A stretch of 64,000 nucleotides of DNA from Karalla daura. Taxonomy: Eukaryota; Chordata; Actinopteri; Chaetodontiformes; Leiognathidae. Position numbers and translations under genes: made by a program. Positions within the stretch are counted from its first letter, which is position 1. Each line of letters opens with the position of its first letter. The notes beneath the pieces were generated by a model that worked only from the letters and a program-made list of their open reading frames with translations, did not search any database and was not told the DNA's origin. Shown here one piece after another: positions 1 through 10,318 of the stretch. The stretch covers positions 2,425,501 through 2,489,500 of the forward strand of contig CM055196.1 of the NCBI GenBank assembly GCA_029224185.1, written 5' to 3'.

Positions 1-2019
1 CCATCTCCTATTCCTTTTAAAAATCAGTGCACCTGCTCTATCTAGGATTTCTAATATGATGGATTTACTGGTAGGACTTAATGAGCATTTTACGACAGAT
101 GTGCTTTTGCGTGAGATAAAAAGTATAGCAAATTGTGATGGTGGACAGGAGAAGTCCACTGGCTGTGAGGCAGATATAGGAGAGGTGGCAGCTACTCAAA
201 GATAGCCCATGCACACTATCAAAACACAACAAAGATATTTATTGTGAAATTATTTGTATTACTTTTTTATATATATATATCAACAAAGCAAACGAATTAA
301 ACAACTTTATGAAGTTATACTCAATGGAGGATCTGGACTGGAACATCTCTGGAGCAGTGCTCCGACAAGTGATTTGACAAATTACTGCAAAATCTGACAA
401 TCATATAGCTACTGATGTTAAATAAAATGTACTTATACATGGAAGACTGACATTATTTTATTAGTACAAGGATAGGGGAAATGGAAGATTTTGGGAGAAA
501 AACTGAAATAATCAGCAATGTACACACTGATGATCTTGGCACCGTTCGTCCTGATTCTGTTACATGCAATGGATGTGGACACTCATCTCTGTGCATGTGT
601 GACTGACACACACACATGCACAGACACACAGGGAAAACAGAAGACAAGAAGTTTATTTCCTAGCTGACTGAACAAACACAGATCTTATATTTGTTCTGTG
701 TTTTTGTGTTAACTATTAATTATCACTAAGACGAAGAATCACAAAGACAAATTTGACAGAGCTTTGTGACTGGTTACAGCACAGAGTCTTACAACTGTGC
801 TGTAACCAGTCACTGCACAGTCAGACTATGTATTGGCTCATTTGCATACTAGTAGTGATAGGTGTTTTGTGTGTAATGTCACCAACTGATGCACTGTCCA
901 GATGGAGGATGAACAACACAGCTATGCCTATGAATAAATGGGCTACTTTCTGGTCCCAAAAATAGTGGTGCACAAAGAAGAGATAGTAAAAATCACAGTA
1001 AAAATGGCAGCAGTGTGTGGTGGGCAGCTTGTGAAGATATACAAAGTGGAGGGTGGAGAAATTTTCAGGTATTGCAGTTACTTTTGTCAACCTGTCAATA
1101 TATTAATTTTATGTTTATATTAAAATGTGCTTTGTCAATTTGTAAAATTTTGATTTGAAGGGGCAAGACATTTTTCTCTTTGTGGGCAGTGGGGGCAACA
1201 TACCAGGGCATACTTCTCCTTTAGACTGGATTGGAAAAAAATATTGATCGTCACCAAAATCACAAAACACATCAATAATGTCTTGCTGCTTATACTAAAT
1301 TTGGTACTTGGGGTAAAGCCTCTTATAGAACCTCTATATCTGTAGTCTTGCAATAATATCTTGACTTCCCCATTTAAGTCTTGCATCCTCTTTTCTACCA
1401 AGATCCCACTTACTGTTTAACTCCTCTATCTTTCTTCCTGGCCCTCTATCCATCTCCTACTTGTCTCTCCATTGTTTCAGTTCTCCCAGTTGGTTATTAA
1501 TGGTTTTAATTTACAGAGAGGCTGGACCTTGGTGCCCACAGAGCATCCTCTCTGTCCCCAGTGTGTATTTGTGTGAGAGAAGAAGAAGGAGAGGAAAAGA
1601 GAGGGACCCCACAGCTTGTGTGTGTAACCAAGCAGCAATAACACTTAATCTTCCTTAACTGTGCTACTCCCTTTCAAGGTACCACTTATCCTTCCCCCAT
1701 CTCTTTCTCCAGCTCCCCCTCTTTCTCCATTTTTCTTAACAATCAATTTTACTTTCCTTGAACTGTCTTTTCTCATGTCACTTACTAATTTCCAGTGGCC
1801 TCATATTCTATTCTCAGAAACATGATTTTCCTACATGTCGATGGCAGGGGTTGCAACCTTTTTGATTTTACACATTGTTTTTCTTTTTTGTTCATCAATG
1901 TGCCATACTAACAGCATGGCATGCCAACCCTAATTATGAGATTAAATATGACATTACATTGTTAGACCTCCTAAATATAATTGCATCTAATTCATCCTCA
2001 TTAACATTTTTGAATGCTG
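1..2019. other. No gene recognised
   Basis: AT-rich sequence with short open frames only; none shows a recognisable motif on either strand. It contains the perfect hairpin listed at 766-813. I see no exon with convincing coding character. Confidence 0.6.
766..813. repeat. Perfect 19-bp inverted repeat (hairpin)
   Basis: The arm at 766-784 (GTGACTGGTTACAGCACAG) is matched base for base by its reverse complement at 795-813, with a 10-base loop between. No transposon motif is visible next to it. It may be a small foldback or the relic of a palindromic insertion. It is shorter than a normal animal pre-miRNA. Confidence 0.8.
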
Positions 2020-2742
2020 AAAAGTGAAACATAAGTGCTACTATCAGGGTGGTGGTTCTGGACCCAAATGGAGCATAGACTCACCACTTCGTGACGAGAA
2101 ACTTTATTAGAAAGAGTTACAGGTGAAGTTAGTGTGAGAGAAAGTATGTGGCTGCTAACAAAATGTTCTTTTTGAGAGTTCTTTTTGCTTGAATCAAGCA
2201 TCAAACAAGGTCGAAACTCATTGAGAAAGTCAGAAGACCAGGGACCAAGACCAAAACAAGACAAGGTCAGATTCAGAAGTCTGGTAGGTCAGAGGAAGGC
2301 AGAGGAGCAGGAAGGTCTGAGTCATATGATGGGGTCGAGGTACCAGGCAGGATCTGAAACAAAAACAGGCAAAACTGGGGGGATGGGCCGATGACACAAG
2401 CAGAAGTCAGGCTCAGGAGGGTAGGACACATGAGATGAGGTCAGGGACAAAATAGGTCGGCACCAGAAAATGAGGAACAGAAGAGACTTCTTGAAAGTCA
2501 CGTGGTAAAGGTGAAGAAACTGTGGCAGTCCAAATTTTGCATTGATCCACCGATTGGAGTCCCAGACCAGGTGAGTTTGAAGCCTGATTGGACAGACACC
2601 TGCATAGGAGTGGTTGACTCCAGAGGAGGTGGATTCAGTCAGTGAAGACAGGATAGTTTCTGCTGATAAGATGGTGCAACAATCATGATAATCATAAACA
2701 GAACACCTACTGACAAGCAGCACGGTAAAAAACCAAAGGGAA
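2020..2742 (-). mobile_element. Possible LTR-retrotransposon fragment (minus strand)
   Basis: On the minus strand a polyadenylation-like AATAAA (near 2102-2107) is followed by a sequence with ATTTGGGTCC, the layout often seen at the R/U5 end of fish gypsy LTRs. I could not find matching termini or a target duplication, so its extent is a guess. The solo LTR starting at 2743 abuts it. Confidence 0.3.
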
Positions 2743-3332
2743 TGTCATGGTCCTGTCTGTTTCTGTCCCTGTGGTGAGTTTTGTCCTGTGCTGGGGTTTT
2801 ATCTTGTCAGTTTCCTGTTTTATTTTGAAAACCTGACCTTCCTTGTGTCTGCTGACTTGCCCTTCCCTCATGTCACAGTCTCGTTCTCCCCTAATCACTG
2901 GTGCTTAAAGTCTGTGTCTGCCCTTTGTCTTGTTGCCAGTGCATTTTGATTTGATTTGGTTGCTTGTCTGTGTCCTAGCTCTCTTGTGCTCTTTGTTCTT
3001 CCCAGTGATTTTGTTCTTTGTATTTTCCTGTGCTGCAGTTTAGTTTGTATGTATTCAAGTTCCTTGTGTTCAGTGCTCCTTTGTGGTCCTTTTCCTCGTG
3101 TTCTCCCTGGGATAAGCACACATCCTCATGTCTCATTTGTCTTGTAATTCACCTTTGTTCCTTGAGTTTTTCCATGTTTGTATGCTCACCATATTTTGCC
3201 CCTTTCATTAGTTAAGTTCTCTGTATGGTTCCTTTTGAGTTTCTTTATTAAAATCCCCATTCACTCATATAATTTGTCGTGCATTTGGGTTCTCATTTAA
3301 TTTAAAATCGTGATCAAACTCTGATCGTAACA
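2743..3332 (+). mobile_element. Solo LTR, gypsy-like, with 5-bp target duplication
   Basis: The 590-bp unit begins TGTCATGG and ends CGTAACA (TG...CA termini). It is flanked on both sides by GGGAA, at 2738-2742 and 3333-3337, a perfect 5-bp target-site duplication. No internal retroviral coding region is present, so this is a solo LTR left by recombination between two LTRs. Its first 150 bases resemble the minus strand of the LTR at 6856-7478 (shared stretches such as TTTCCTGTTTTATTTTGAAA), so the two belong to related families. Assignment to Ty3/gypsy is inferred from end structure and is less certain than the LTR call. Confidence 0.85.
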
Positions 3333-3337
3333 GGGAA

Positions 3338-3687
3338 ACTCCAAGGGGAAGAGATTTTTTTTTCTCTCCCCTCTTCTATTCAGACCCTGTAGAGGTGGCT
3401 CAACGATTGCTCATCTCGCGGGGGTTCATGGTTCTGAGATTCAGCATGCTCACTGTTTATGCCCTCCCCCAAAAGACACTACAGTTTCAGCTTGATAGCT
3501 AGAAGCGTCAAAGGGCCTGATTTATTAAAGCTTTGTGTGTTTAAAAACGTGTGCAAACTCACTGTCGCCTGCAAAGAAATGTGTAAGCAGTGTTGCTCTA
3601 GTGCTGTGGTGTTGCTCTTGACAAACACAAGATCTTTCTAGACTTCTACTTTCTTTTTCCCAGTTTTTCTCTTCCCTCTGGTACAGA
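3338..3687. other. Unassigned stretch between LTR and LINE
   Basis: No gene is seen. A short segment around 3508-3560 (gggcctgatttattaaagc and following) looks like a dispersed repeat end, but I could not pair it with a second terminus. Confidence 0.4.
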
Positions 3688-4035
3688 CTACGTTCGTAAT
3701 CCTACCCAGAGCTTGCATAAACGGAGCCTGGGACAGTTGAATGTACGAGTATAGGGTGTGAGCCCCAACTCGTGAAGCCCGCAGCTAGCCTGTGGTTAGC
3801 AGCTAACAAGCAGCTAGCGACACCTTACACGATAAACACTTATCAGCAGTGTCTGCATTCTACTACGTTCATAATCCTACCCAGCATTCGTATGAACGGA
3901 CCCTCGGCTAGTAGAACGTGCGTGACTGAATAGATCTCTGCAAACCAAGCCAGTTACAGCTATTAGGCAGCTAACAGCCAATAGCTAATTGCTAAAAACC
4001 AAACTCAGCTTCTGGGTCATCGCTCTACTCCCACA
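3688..4035 (+). promoter_or_regulatory. LINE 5' UTR with two tandem monomers
   Basis: Two related units start at 3688 (ctacgttcgtaatcctaccc) and 3863 (ctacgttcataatcctaccc), 175 bases apart. They lie directly upstream of the LINE ORF1 start codon at 4036. Some LINEs carry tandem promoter monomers in the 5' UTR; reading these as promoter units is an inference from position and repetition. Confidence 0.5.
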
Positions 4036-4900
4036 ATGGAGCCACTCACCCCTCCGCCAGGATGTCCCAGGTGCCTCAAGCTGTCCCAGACCATCACCGA
4101 ACTGGAAGGACGCATATCCATTCTTCACCAGCTCTGTGATGATGAAGGTTGACAATCCAACCCACTCCACTGCGCCGCACCTCCATACCCGTTTACACCT
4201 GCCCCCCGGTGTGTTTACCCCCCACCTGGACCCGCCGCAGAGCAGCCCCCTGTGCCATTGCCCATCTCCTCCTCTCTCGACTCGGTCATTCCTGGACCCG
4301 AACAGGCGGCTCGGCACCCTGGGAGTCACATCACCGCCACCACCGCTGGACGGGAATCTCACCCCACCTCCCAGCTTCCTCCTTCCTCTTCTAGGGCGGT
4401 AAGTGGATGCACTTAACAAATTACTGTGGCTACCAACTCTCATGTTCTTGTCATAGCACCTCCTGCCACCCAGGTGCACTTGTCCAGAAGGTCTGTGACG
4501 CCATCCCTCAGCTGCTGTCTGAACGCCCATCTGTCTCCACCGTGGTTGCTAATGTGGGAACTTGAGACCACAAACTGCAGCAGTCAGAGAAACTCGAGGC
4601 AAATTTCAGTGCCCTCATTTGCACTACCCTGCTTCTAAACAAACAATGCATCGTCTCGGGTCCTTTTGCTCCTCCCTGCTTCGGTTATGTCAAGTCCAGC
4701 CGCGTCAGACAGCTCCACATCCGGCTGAAAGGATAATGCTGCAACAGGGACATCCCCTACGTGGACAATTTTACTACCTTCCTCCACAGAGCAGACCTCT
4801 TCAAGCCAGAGCGTCTCCACCCGACCCGTGCCAGATCCCGTCCGCTGTCCCTGAACATGGAACTGACTATACGCTCCTCCAAGGGCTTCCCTGGCTGACG
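4036..4900 (+). pseudogene. L2-like LINE ORF1 with esterase domain, broken
   Basis: ORF1 protein of a non-LTR retrotransposon, thought to bind RNA or membrane during retrotransposition. The ATG at 4036 opens a frame of 38 sense codons containing a short CxxC (PGCPRCLK) and a heptad-like segment, and stops at TGA 4150. A proline-rich hinge follows. Near 4470-4900 a fragmented frame has the hallmarks of the SGNH/esterase domain of CR1/L2 ORF1 proteins. These are VANVGT followed by D (with a stop in between, at 4563-4565), VSGPFAPP, IPYVDNFTTF and LFKPERLHPT, the last being the usual block around the catalytic His. Another stop interrupts the frame after RLKG. The order ORF1, then ORF2 at 5092, fits a LINE of the zebrafish L2 type. 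Non-functional. Confidence 0.75.
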
Positions 4901-5091
4901 TTTAGTAAATCTATGCTCCAGGCACCAAAAGTATCACAGCCCAGTGACAGCTCTAAAAATCCCAGTCTTAACTGGTACTAGGCCTGAAAAGTGTATTTCC
5001 GCTCCTAAAAACAGTACAAACTCCAATAATTTAATTACTATTAGTCCAGCAACTAGCCCATCAAATAGTGAAGAGCCGCAGTTAATATAAA

Positions 5092-5350
5092 ATGGCTCTT
5101 CTAAATGTCAGATCACTAACTAGCAAATAATTTCTTATAAATTACCTCATAAACACTCACTGCTTAGATTTTACCCTGCTCACTGAAACCTGGTTGGTGA
5201 CAATGGTACTGCTGCACTTATTGAAGCTGCACCTCCAAACTTTAACTTCATCCATACCACCAGAAGCAATAGAAGAGGTGGTGGAATTGCTGCCATTTTC
5301 TCTGACAACCATGTGTGCGAAGAAGTCTCCCTTGGTGAATTTTAATTTTT
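5092..5350 (+). pseudogene. LINE ORF2, N-terminal endonuclease fragment (copy A)
   Basis: Start of the ORF2 polyprotein, an apurinic-type endonuclease followed by reverse transcriptase. From the ATG at 5092 the frame reads ALLNVRSLTSK, then a stop, then LLTETWL, the conserved glutamate motif of APE endonucleases. A frameshift follows, then RRGGGIAAIFS. The copy ends abruptly near 5350, well before the catalytic GDFN block and the RT. The same stop and frameshift occur in the inverted copy at 7959-8218, so both derive from one already defective sequence. Confidence 0.8.
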
Positions 5351-5619
5351 TCAAAGTCAAACTCAAAATTCATTTACTGTTCTAATGTCTCATCCTGGCT
5401 ACGGTGACAGCAGCCATTATGCGTGGGAGGATTTGCACCTTCCTTTCAGACGCACAAAAATAGTCACTGCAATCGTTTTCAGGTTTGATAAATCATTTTG
5501 TGTGTGCTAGTATTTTTGATCTGCATATTCTCCTCCCAGGATTTTGCACACACGAGCAAGAACGCCCCATATTGCTTATGCATTAAGGCCAAAGTACCAA
5601 ATGGCCAGCTTGTGCTGTT

Positions 5620-6216
5620 TTCCTCACTTAGAGCACATTTCATGCACAAGGCAAACTCAATGTGCTTCACAGTGGTTACTGCACAAAGATAAATACCCCT
5701 GCCTGATATGCCCTCGCAAAGGCTGAGGAACAACTCCCAAGAAAACCCAGCGAGGGGGAAAAAAGGAAGAAACCTCAGGGTGACAGACAGAGGAGGGGAT
5801 CCTCACCCAGGACCAGCAGGGGGGCACAAACAGAACAGGTTATAGTTTACAGAGTACACATTACAGACATAGGACAGATGGGCAGGCATAGACAAACATG
5901 GCAGACAGACAGGTAGGTAGCATCCATCCATTTAGGATGGGCAGGCATGCACAGATATTACAGAAAGACAGGTAGGCAGCAGGTGGCACATTTAGGATAG
6001 CATGCATACAGTCATGACAGACAAACAAACGAAACAGTTACAGCACATAGGTTACAAGTAACAACAAGACCGACAGGACAGAAGGGCAGAAGGAACAGCA
6101 TACCGCACTCTGTTGACCACGGGGGTCCCTGAAGTGACATGTTAGTCCCATGCAGTCAGGGCAACACAAAGAACATCACAGCACTGTGACACTAAGAAGA
6201 AGGCTAGGTGGAATTA
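5620..6216 (-). mobile_element. LINE 3' UTR (copy B), minus strand
   Basis: Read on the minus strand, this follows the RT C-terminus at 6217-6480. It ends with text typical of fish L2 tails: GTGAAGCACATTGAGTTTGCC, then GAAATGTGCTCTAA. It contains imperfect repeats of about 70-80 bases built on cacaaacagaacag and cagacaggtaggtag (plus-strand text). A second copy of this 3' UTR lies at 22890-23280. Confidence 0.7.
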
Positions 6217-6480
6217 TTAATACAGTTGAAAAAGGTATGTTCTTAGATGATTCTTGAACATAGTTACTGATGTAGCCTGCTTAACTGTGTTAGGCAGGCT
6301 GTTCCAGAGGCGTGGTGCACAGGTACTAAAGGCAGCCTCCCCCTGCTTCGTGTTACTCCGAGGGATGATTAACCTACCACTGTTTGTGGATCTGAGCGGT
6401 CTCGGTGGGGTGTAGTTCACTAGCATGTCTGTTAAGTACTGGGGTGCTAGGTAGGAGGTCCAGGCAGCAGGTGGAGGACC
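6217..6480 (-). pseudogene. LINE ORF2 C-terminal end (copy B)
   Basis: The minus-strand frame contains APQYLTDMLVNYTP, LRSTNSG and FSTCAPRLWNSLP, ending in LRTYLFQLY. This is the conserved C-terminal tail after the RT domain of L2-like fish LINEs. It lies directly after the pre-RT part of the same element (6500-6855), so the RT catalytic core has been deleted at the junction near 6480-6550. Confidence 0.8.
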
Positions 6481-6855
6481 TGAGCTGAGTAACTATGTTT
6501 CCTAATTTTATTAGATCTGGGTGCACCAAAGTGCACCAAGGCACAAGACAATTTTTTGCAAGGAAGTGCAGGTTTCTTTTTTTTTTAATTAGATCTAGCT
6601 GTACTAATTCCTTGTCTAAGTGATGATTTTGTCATGAAAAAATGAGGAAAACTGTTCACATTTTTCAGGAGACTGCAATTCTGATGGGATTGTGGATGGT
6701 GGATTTTTAAGTTTGTCCACAGTTAAAAAGAGTACTTTATTATTATTAATGTTTTCATCTATGATCCTAGAGAGAAACGATTGGTCAGTTTAATTACCTA
6801 TTGTATATCGTCAGTTTGTATTTATAGATGTCATTGTGAACCCTAAGTTTTGTTT

Positions 6856-7478
6856 TGTCAGGCCCGAACTCAGGACAGGACTCAGGCGCAGAGGTGGTCA
6901 GAGCAAGGTCGTTTATTAATCAAGCAACCTCGAACAGAGAGAAATCAAAAGGCTATGAAAACCTGAAAAACTACTCTAAGCTGTGAAACTAAAACTAAAC
7001 TGAAGGCGCTCCAAAAGGGAGGAGAAAACTCTAAGAAGGAATTACAAAATTATTGAAATCAAAATCACTCTCGAGGAGGAAAAACAAAAGGCTATAAAAC
7101 TTTTAAACTGAAAATCACTCCAAAAGGGAGGATACAACTCTAGGACTAAGAGAAATATTTAACTAAGAAGTTACAACAAAAAATCACTCTGACGAGGCAA
7201 AAACAAGACTTACAATAACCGACTTGGACTGTGAACTGTGAAGCAGGCTTGGGTGTTCGGACAGAGACGAAACACTTCTGCCTCAGACAAAGGGAGACAC
7301 AGACTATTTGAGCACATGGGGGTAATAGGGAACAGGTGGACACAATCAGGGCTGACGAACGAGGACACAGGAGGAAGGGCAAGTGACCTGACACGAGAGG
7401 AGGATTGGACTTTCAAAATAAAACAGGAAATGACAAGACAAAAACCCCAAGACAGGACGACCTCACCACGGTGTGACA
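6856..7478 (-). mobile_element. Solo LTR, gypsy-like, inside LINE copy B
   Basis: The 623-bp unit has TG...CA ends (plus-strand TGTCAGGCCC...GGTGTGACA). A perfect 5-bp target duplication TGTTT lies at 6851-6855 and 7479-7483. On the minus strand it carries TTAATAAACGACC near the 3' end, a polyadenylation-signal position, which sets the orientation. It resembles the LTR at 2743-3332. Removing it plus one TGTTT reconnects the LINE linker with the pre-RT region, which supports both boundaries. Confidence 0.85.
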
Positions 7479-7636
7479 TGTTTTTCTCCACTGCCTTTCT
7501 GCTTGGCGGCATTTTCGCTTTGACTCCCTGACATCTGTGTTGTTTCTCCATGGATCTTTTTGTTTCCCTACACGGCTAATTTTGACTGGTGCAACAGCTT
7601 CAAATGTGTTCTTGATATTTTTGATTTTCTGCAGGA

Positions 7637-7663
7637 GGGGGGGGGGGGGGGGGGGGGGGGGGG
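7637..7663. repeat. Poly-G tract, 27 bases
   Basis: Uninterrupted G27 inside the endonuclease/linker region of LINE copy B. It encodes a run of prolines in the antisense (LINE sense) frame. Its length is likely unstable and may be imprecise in the assembly. Confidence 0.95.
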
Positions 7664-8419
7664 TAATATTAAGTCCTTTGGAGATAAGGTCAAGAGTATG
7701 ACCTTTGTTGTGGGTTGATCCATGGACATGCTGAGAAAATTCGAAAGTCTCTAGTAGACTATTGAATTTTATGGCATTTGAGTCTGTTTTCACATCAATA
7801 TGGATATTGAAGTCACTAGATATGACAATGCAGTCGCAGTTAATGGAGACCTCGGATAAGAGCTGAGAAAATTCTTACATAAATCCATTTTTGGACTTTG
7901 GTGGACGATAAACAGTTATGAGTAGGATTTTACTGTGTAAATATATCGCAAGGTGTTCAAAAAATAAAAATTCACCAAGGGAGACTTCTTCGCACACATG
8001 GTTGTCAGAGAAAATGGCAGCAATTCCACCAACTCTTCTATTGCTTCTGGTGGTATGGATGAAGTTAAAGTTTGGAGGTGCAGCTTCAATAAGTGCAGCA
8101 GTACCATTGTCACCAACCAGGTTTCAGTGAGCAGGGTAAAATCTAAGCAGTGGGTGTTTATGAGGTCATTTATAAGAAATTATTTGCTAGTTAGTGATCT
8201 GACATTTAGAAGAGCCATTTTTATTAATTGAGGCTTGGAGTTTGTACTGTTTTTAGGAGCGGAAATACACTTTTCAGGCCTAGTACCAGTTAAGACTGGG
8301 ATTTTTTGCATTTTTGTAAGTGCCTTTGGCTTGTTCATTTTTTCCCTTGTAGTTTAGCATAGCCTTTTTTCTTGTAAATATTTTAAATATTATATAGTCT
8401 ATTTTTCTCTTGGGTTTTT

Positions 8420-8790
8420 TGTCACTTTTTGTGTGTTTTCCACATGGTGAAGCAAATAAAAGGAAAAAAAATGCTCCTGCTGTACCTAAGTGGCTTCACT
8501 TGGCAACCCTCGACACTCTACCCCTAAACAGCCTCCTATTTGGGTGTCCATGTTGTATTTCTTTAAAGCTGGTTAGTTTTGTATGTTTCTTTGATAATTA
8601 ACTTATATGTGCTGTGTTGTTGGTGGCTATGAGGCGGAGGCTTTATCCCTTTCCTTCTGGTGCTAAATCCCTTTTTCTTGTGTGTTATAGTGTTTCTGTT
8701 GAGTTTGGCGAAGTGTATTTTTTTGTTATGTTGTGTAATTCCAACATTTGTTGGGAATAAATAACAGGCACCCTCAGGTTGAGGGTGACA
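8420..8790 (+). mobile_element. Candidate LTR-like unit
   Basis: The sequence starts TGTCAC and ends GTGACA, a 6-bp inverted terminus. It contains GGGAATAAATAAC near the 3' end, as in an LTR R region. The flanks (ttttt and ttcag) do not match, so there is no target duplication. It could be half of an element whose other LTR is lost, or a chance pairing of ends. Confidence 0.3.
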
Positions 8791-9635
8791 TTCAGTAAGT
8801 ACTGCAAAAAGACAAAAACGGGAAAGTATGTGGAGGAGAAGTGGAAAATCCAGACAGCCCGCATATGGCTAGACAGAGACGCTCAGAGGAAAAACTGTGT
8901 GGCTGCCAGGCAAACACCGAGGAGCACTGGGAGAGGAAATGGGCCACTGACTCCCTGCTCCCACTAAAGTGCTCTGGACCACCCACTGAGTCCTCTCCAT
9001 AGGGGGGCGGGACTGGAGCAGCCATCCAGTCCGACACTTCCTTGATCGAAACTGCCGCTGACTTGAATGGAGACGGAAAGATTAAGTTTCCCTAATCTAC
9101 TGAAGACACAAAGGAGGAGGGCGTGGCCAGCGTGGCCAACATGGCCACCCGGGTCTGCAACAGCATCTGAGACTGCACCTGAACTAGGCGGACGATACCG
9201 GATACCGGCCATTATACTCCCACAGCTGCATCGTGATTTGCTCTCAATTGATTCGAGGCAATCAATGGGAATATTATCTGGGTCATGTGCTGAGTCAGAT
9301 CACTTTGTCGGGATTGTTTGGTGGACACAAAACCAGAATCATTTTTTAACTGGGCTTTATTAGAATTCCTACACGACGCCTGTTCCTACACAAAATGGTG
9401 AATGCAGGAAATGTGAGAAGGGGGAGACTCCAGTGGAGGGAAGGAGGGCAGTTCAGATTGCCTGACAAGGGACAAGGATTTAAACTAATTGGCGGGACTC
9501 AGGCACATGAGGGGAAAGTACACTCAAGTCCTGCCAGTCCCCGCTCCAGCTGGAGCTTCTCAGTGAGAATAGTCCAGGTAAGTTGTGCTGACTGGAGATC
9601 AGCAACAGGAACGAGACTTGTGAAAAGCTAGAGCA
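8791..9635. other. Unassigned, possibly LTR and leader sequence on the minus strand
   Basis: No firm gene. On the minus strand there is an AATAAAGCCCAG near 9350-9361, and an 82-codon frame at 9212-8964 with ADPGGHVGHAGHALL, which faintly recalls the N-terminus of a gypsy gag. No boundaries, primer site or further gag motifs were found. Confidence 0.3.
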
Positions 9636-9960
9636 AGGGCGGGAGCAAGAGCTGGAACGAGGGCTGAAGCAAGAGCTGGAGCTGGGCTGGAGCAAGGGCT
9701 ACAGCAAGGGCTGGAGCAGAACTGGAATGAGGGCTAGAGCAGGGCTGGATCGAGGCCTGGGCAGGGCTGAAGCAGAGTTGGAGCTGGACTGGATCTAGGG
9801 CTGGAGCAGGGCTGGAGCAGGGCTGGAATGAGGGCTGGAGCAGAGCTGGGGCAGGACTGGAACGAGGGCTGGAACAGGGCTGGAATGAGGGCTGGAGCAG
9901 AGCAGGGGCAGGACTGGAACGAGGGCTAGAGCAGGGCTGGAACGAGGGCTGAACGAGTGA
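9636..9960. repeat. Minisatellite built on gggctggagca / gggctggaacga
   Basis: About 320 bases of degenerate GC-rich tandem repeats with units such as gagggctggagca, gagctggggcag and gactggaacga. The 140-codon minus-strand open frame that overlaps it (serine, proline, cysteine and glutamine rich) is a by-product of the repeat, not a gene. Confidence 0.9.
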
Positions 9961-10318
9961 GCAGGTGATTGGCTGAGGACTGTAGGGGAGTGGCTTTGTG
10001 GAGAATAGAAAAATTCTCCAGTGGAACAGCCATGAACATCTCATGGCCAATTTATGACACCTGTTGGTATGATCTAATAAGTCTAATGATTGAGTGATCA
10101 GAAAACAAAAATACTTGAATGGTTCTTGGTTATTTCAAAACCTACATTGGCCATCCCAAATAGGCTACATCCACTGGAAGGAAGAAGAGGAAAAGGAAGA
10201 GGCAGTTGTGTTACAGTTCTATAGGTCAGAATCAGAACTACATTTAAAACTGTTTACATCACAGTTGGTCCCAAAAGATAGTTGTAGTTGCAGTCTCAAT
10301 AATATAAATGTAACTGAC
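9961..10318. other. No feature recognised
   Basis: Short non-repetitive stretch between the minisatellite and the next LTR-like unit. No convincing coding motif on either strand. Confidence 0.5.

Larger units (their letters stand above)
6500..8218 (-). pseudogene. LINE ORF2 endonuclease and linker (copy B), split by a solo LTR
   Basis: On the minus strand the ATG at 8218 begins the same endonuclease frame as copy A, with the same internal stop and frameshift. It then continues past copy A's breakpoint into VKTDSNAIKFNSLLE, HGSTHNKGHTLDLI (the conserved endonuclease end) and the linker WRNN...KRKCRQAERQWRK. A 27-base poly-G (poly-C in sense) interrupts it at 7637-7663. The frame is split at 7479 by the LTR at 6856-7478 and resumes at 6850 with VHNDIYK and the pre-RT segment PEKCEQFSSFFHDKI. 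RT motifs are missing. The element is dead, and the LTR insertion is younger than the LINE. Confidence 0.8.

Noticed and set aside
766..813. Hairpin as a microRNA gene
   Set aside because: The stem is perfect but only 19 bp with no extension outside the arms; animal precursors are longer and imperfect.
3985..4530. 181-codon minus-strand open frame
   Set aside because: It is antisense to the GC-rich LINE ORF1, whose own motifs (CxxC, esterase blocks) are on the plus strand. Open length is explained by composition.
5190..8310. Twin-priming inversion of a single LINE insertion
   Set aside because: In twin priming the inverted 5' part lies at the far end from the 3' UTR and the two parts do not overlap much. 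Here the plus-strand 5' half adjoins the 3' UTR and overlaps the minus copy by about 350 bases.
9628..10050. 140-codon minus-strand frame rich in S, P, Q and C
   Set aside because: Produced by the minisatellite; the sequence is the same few residues repeated.
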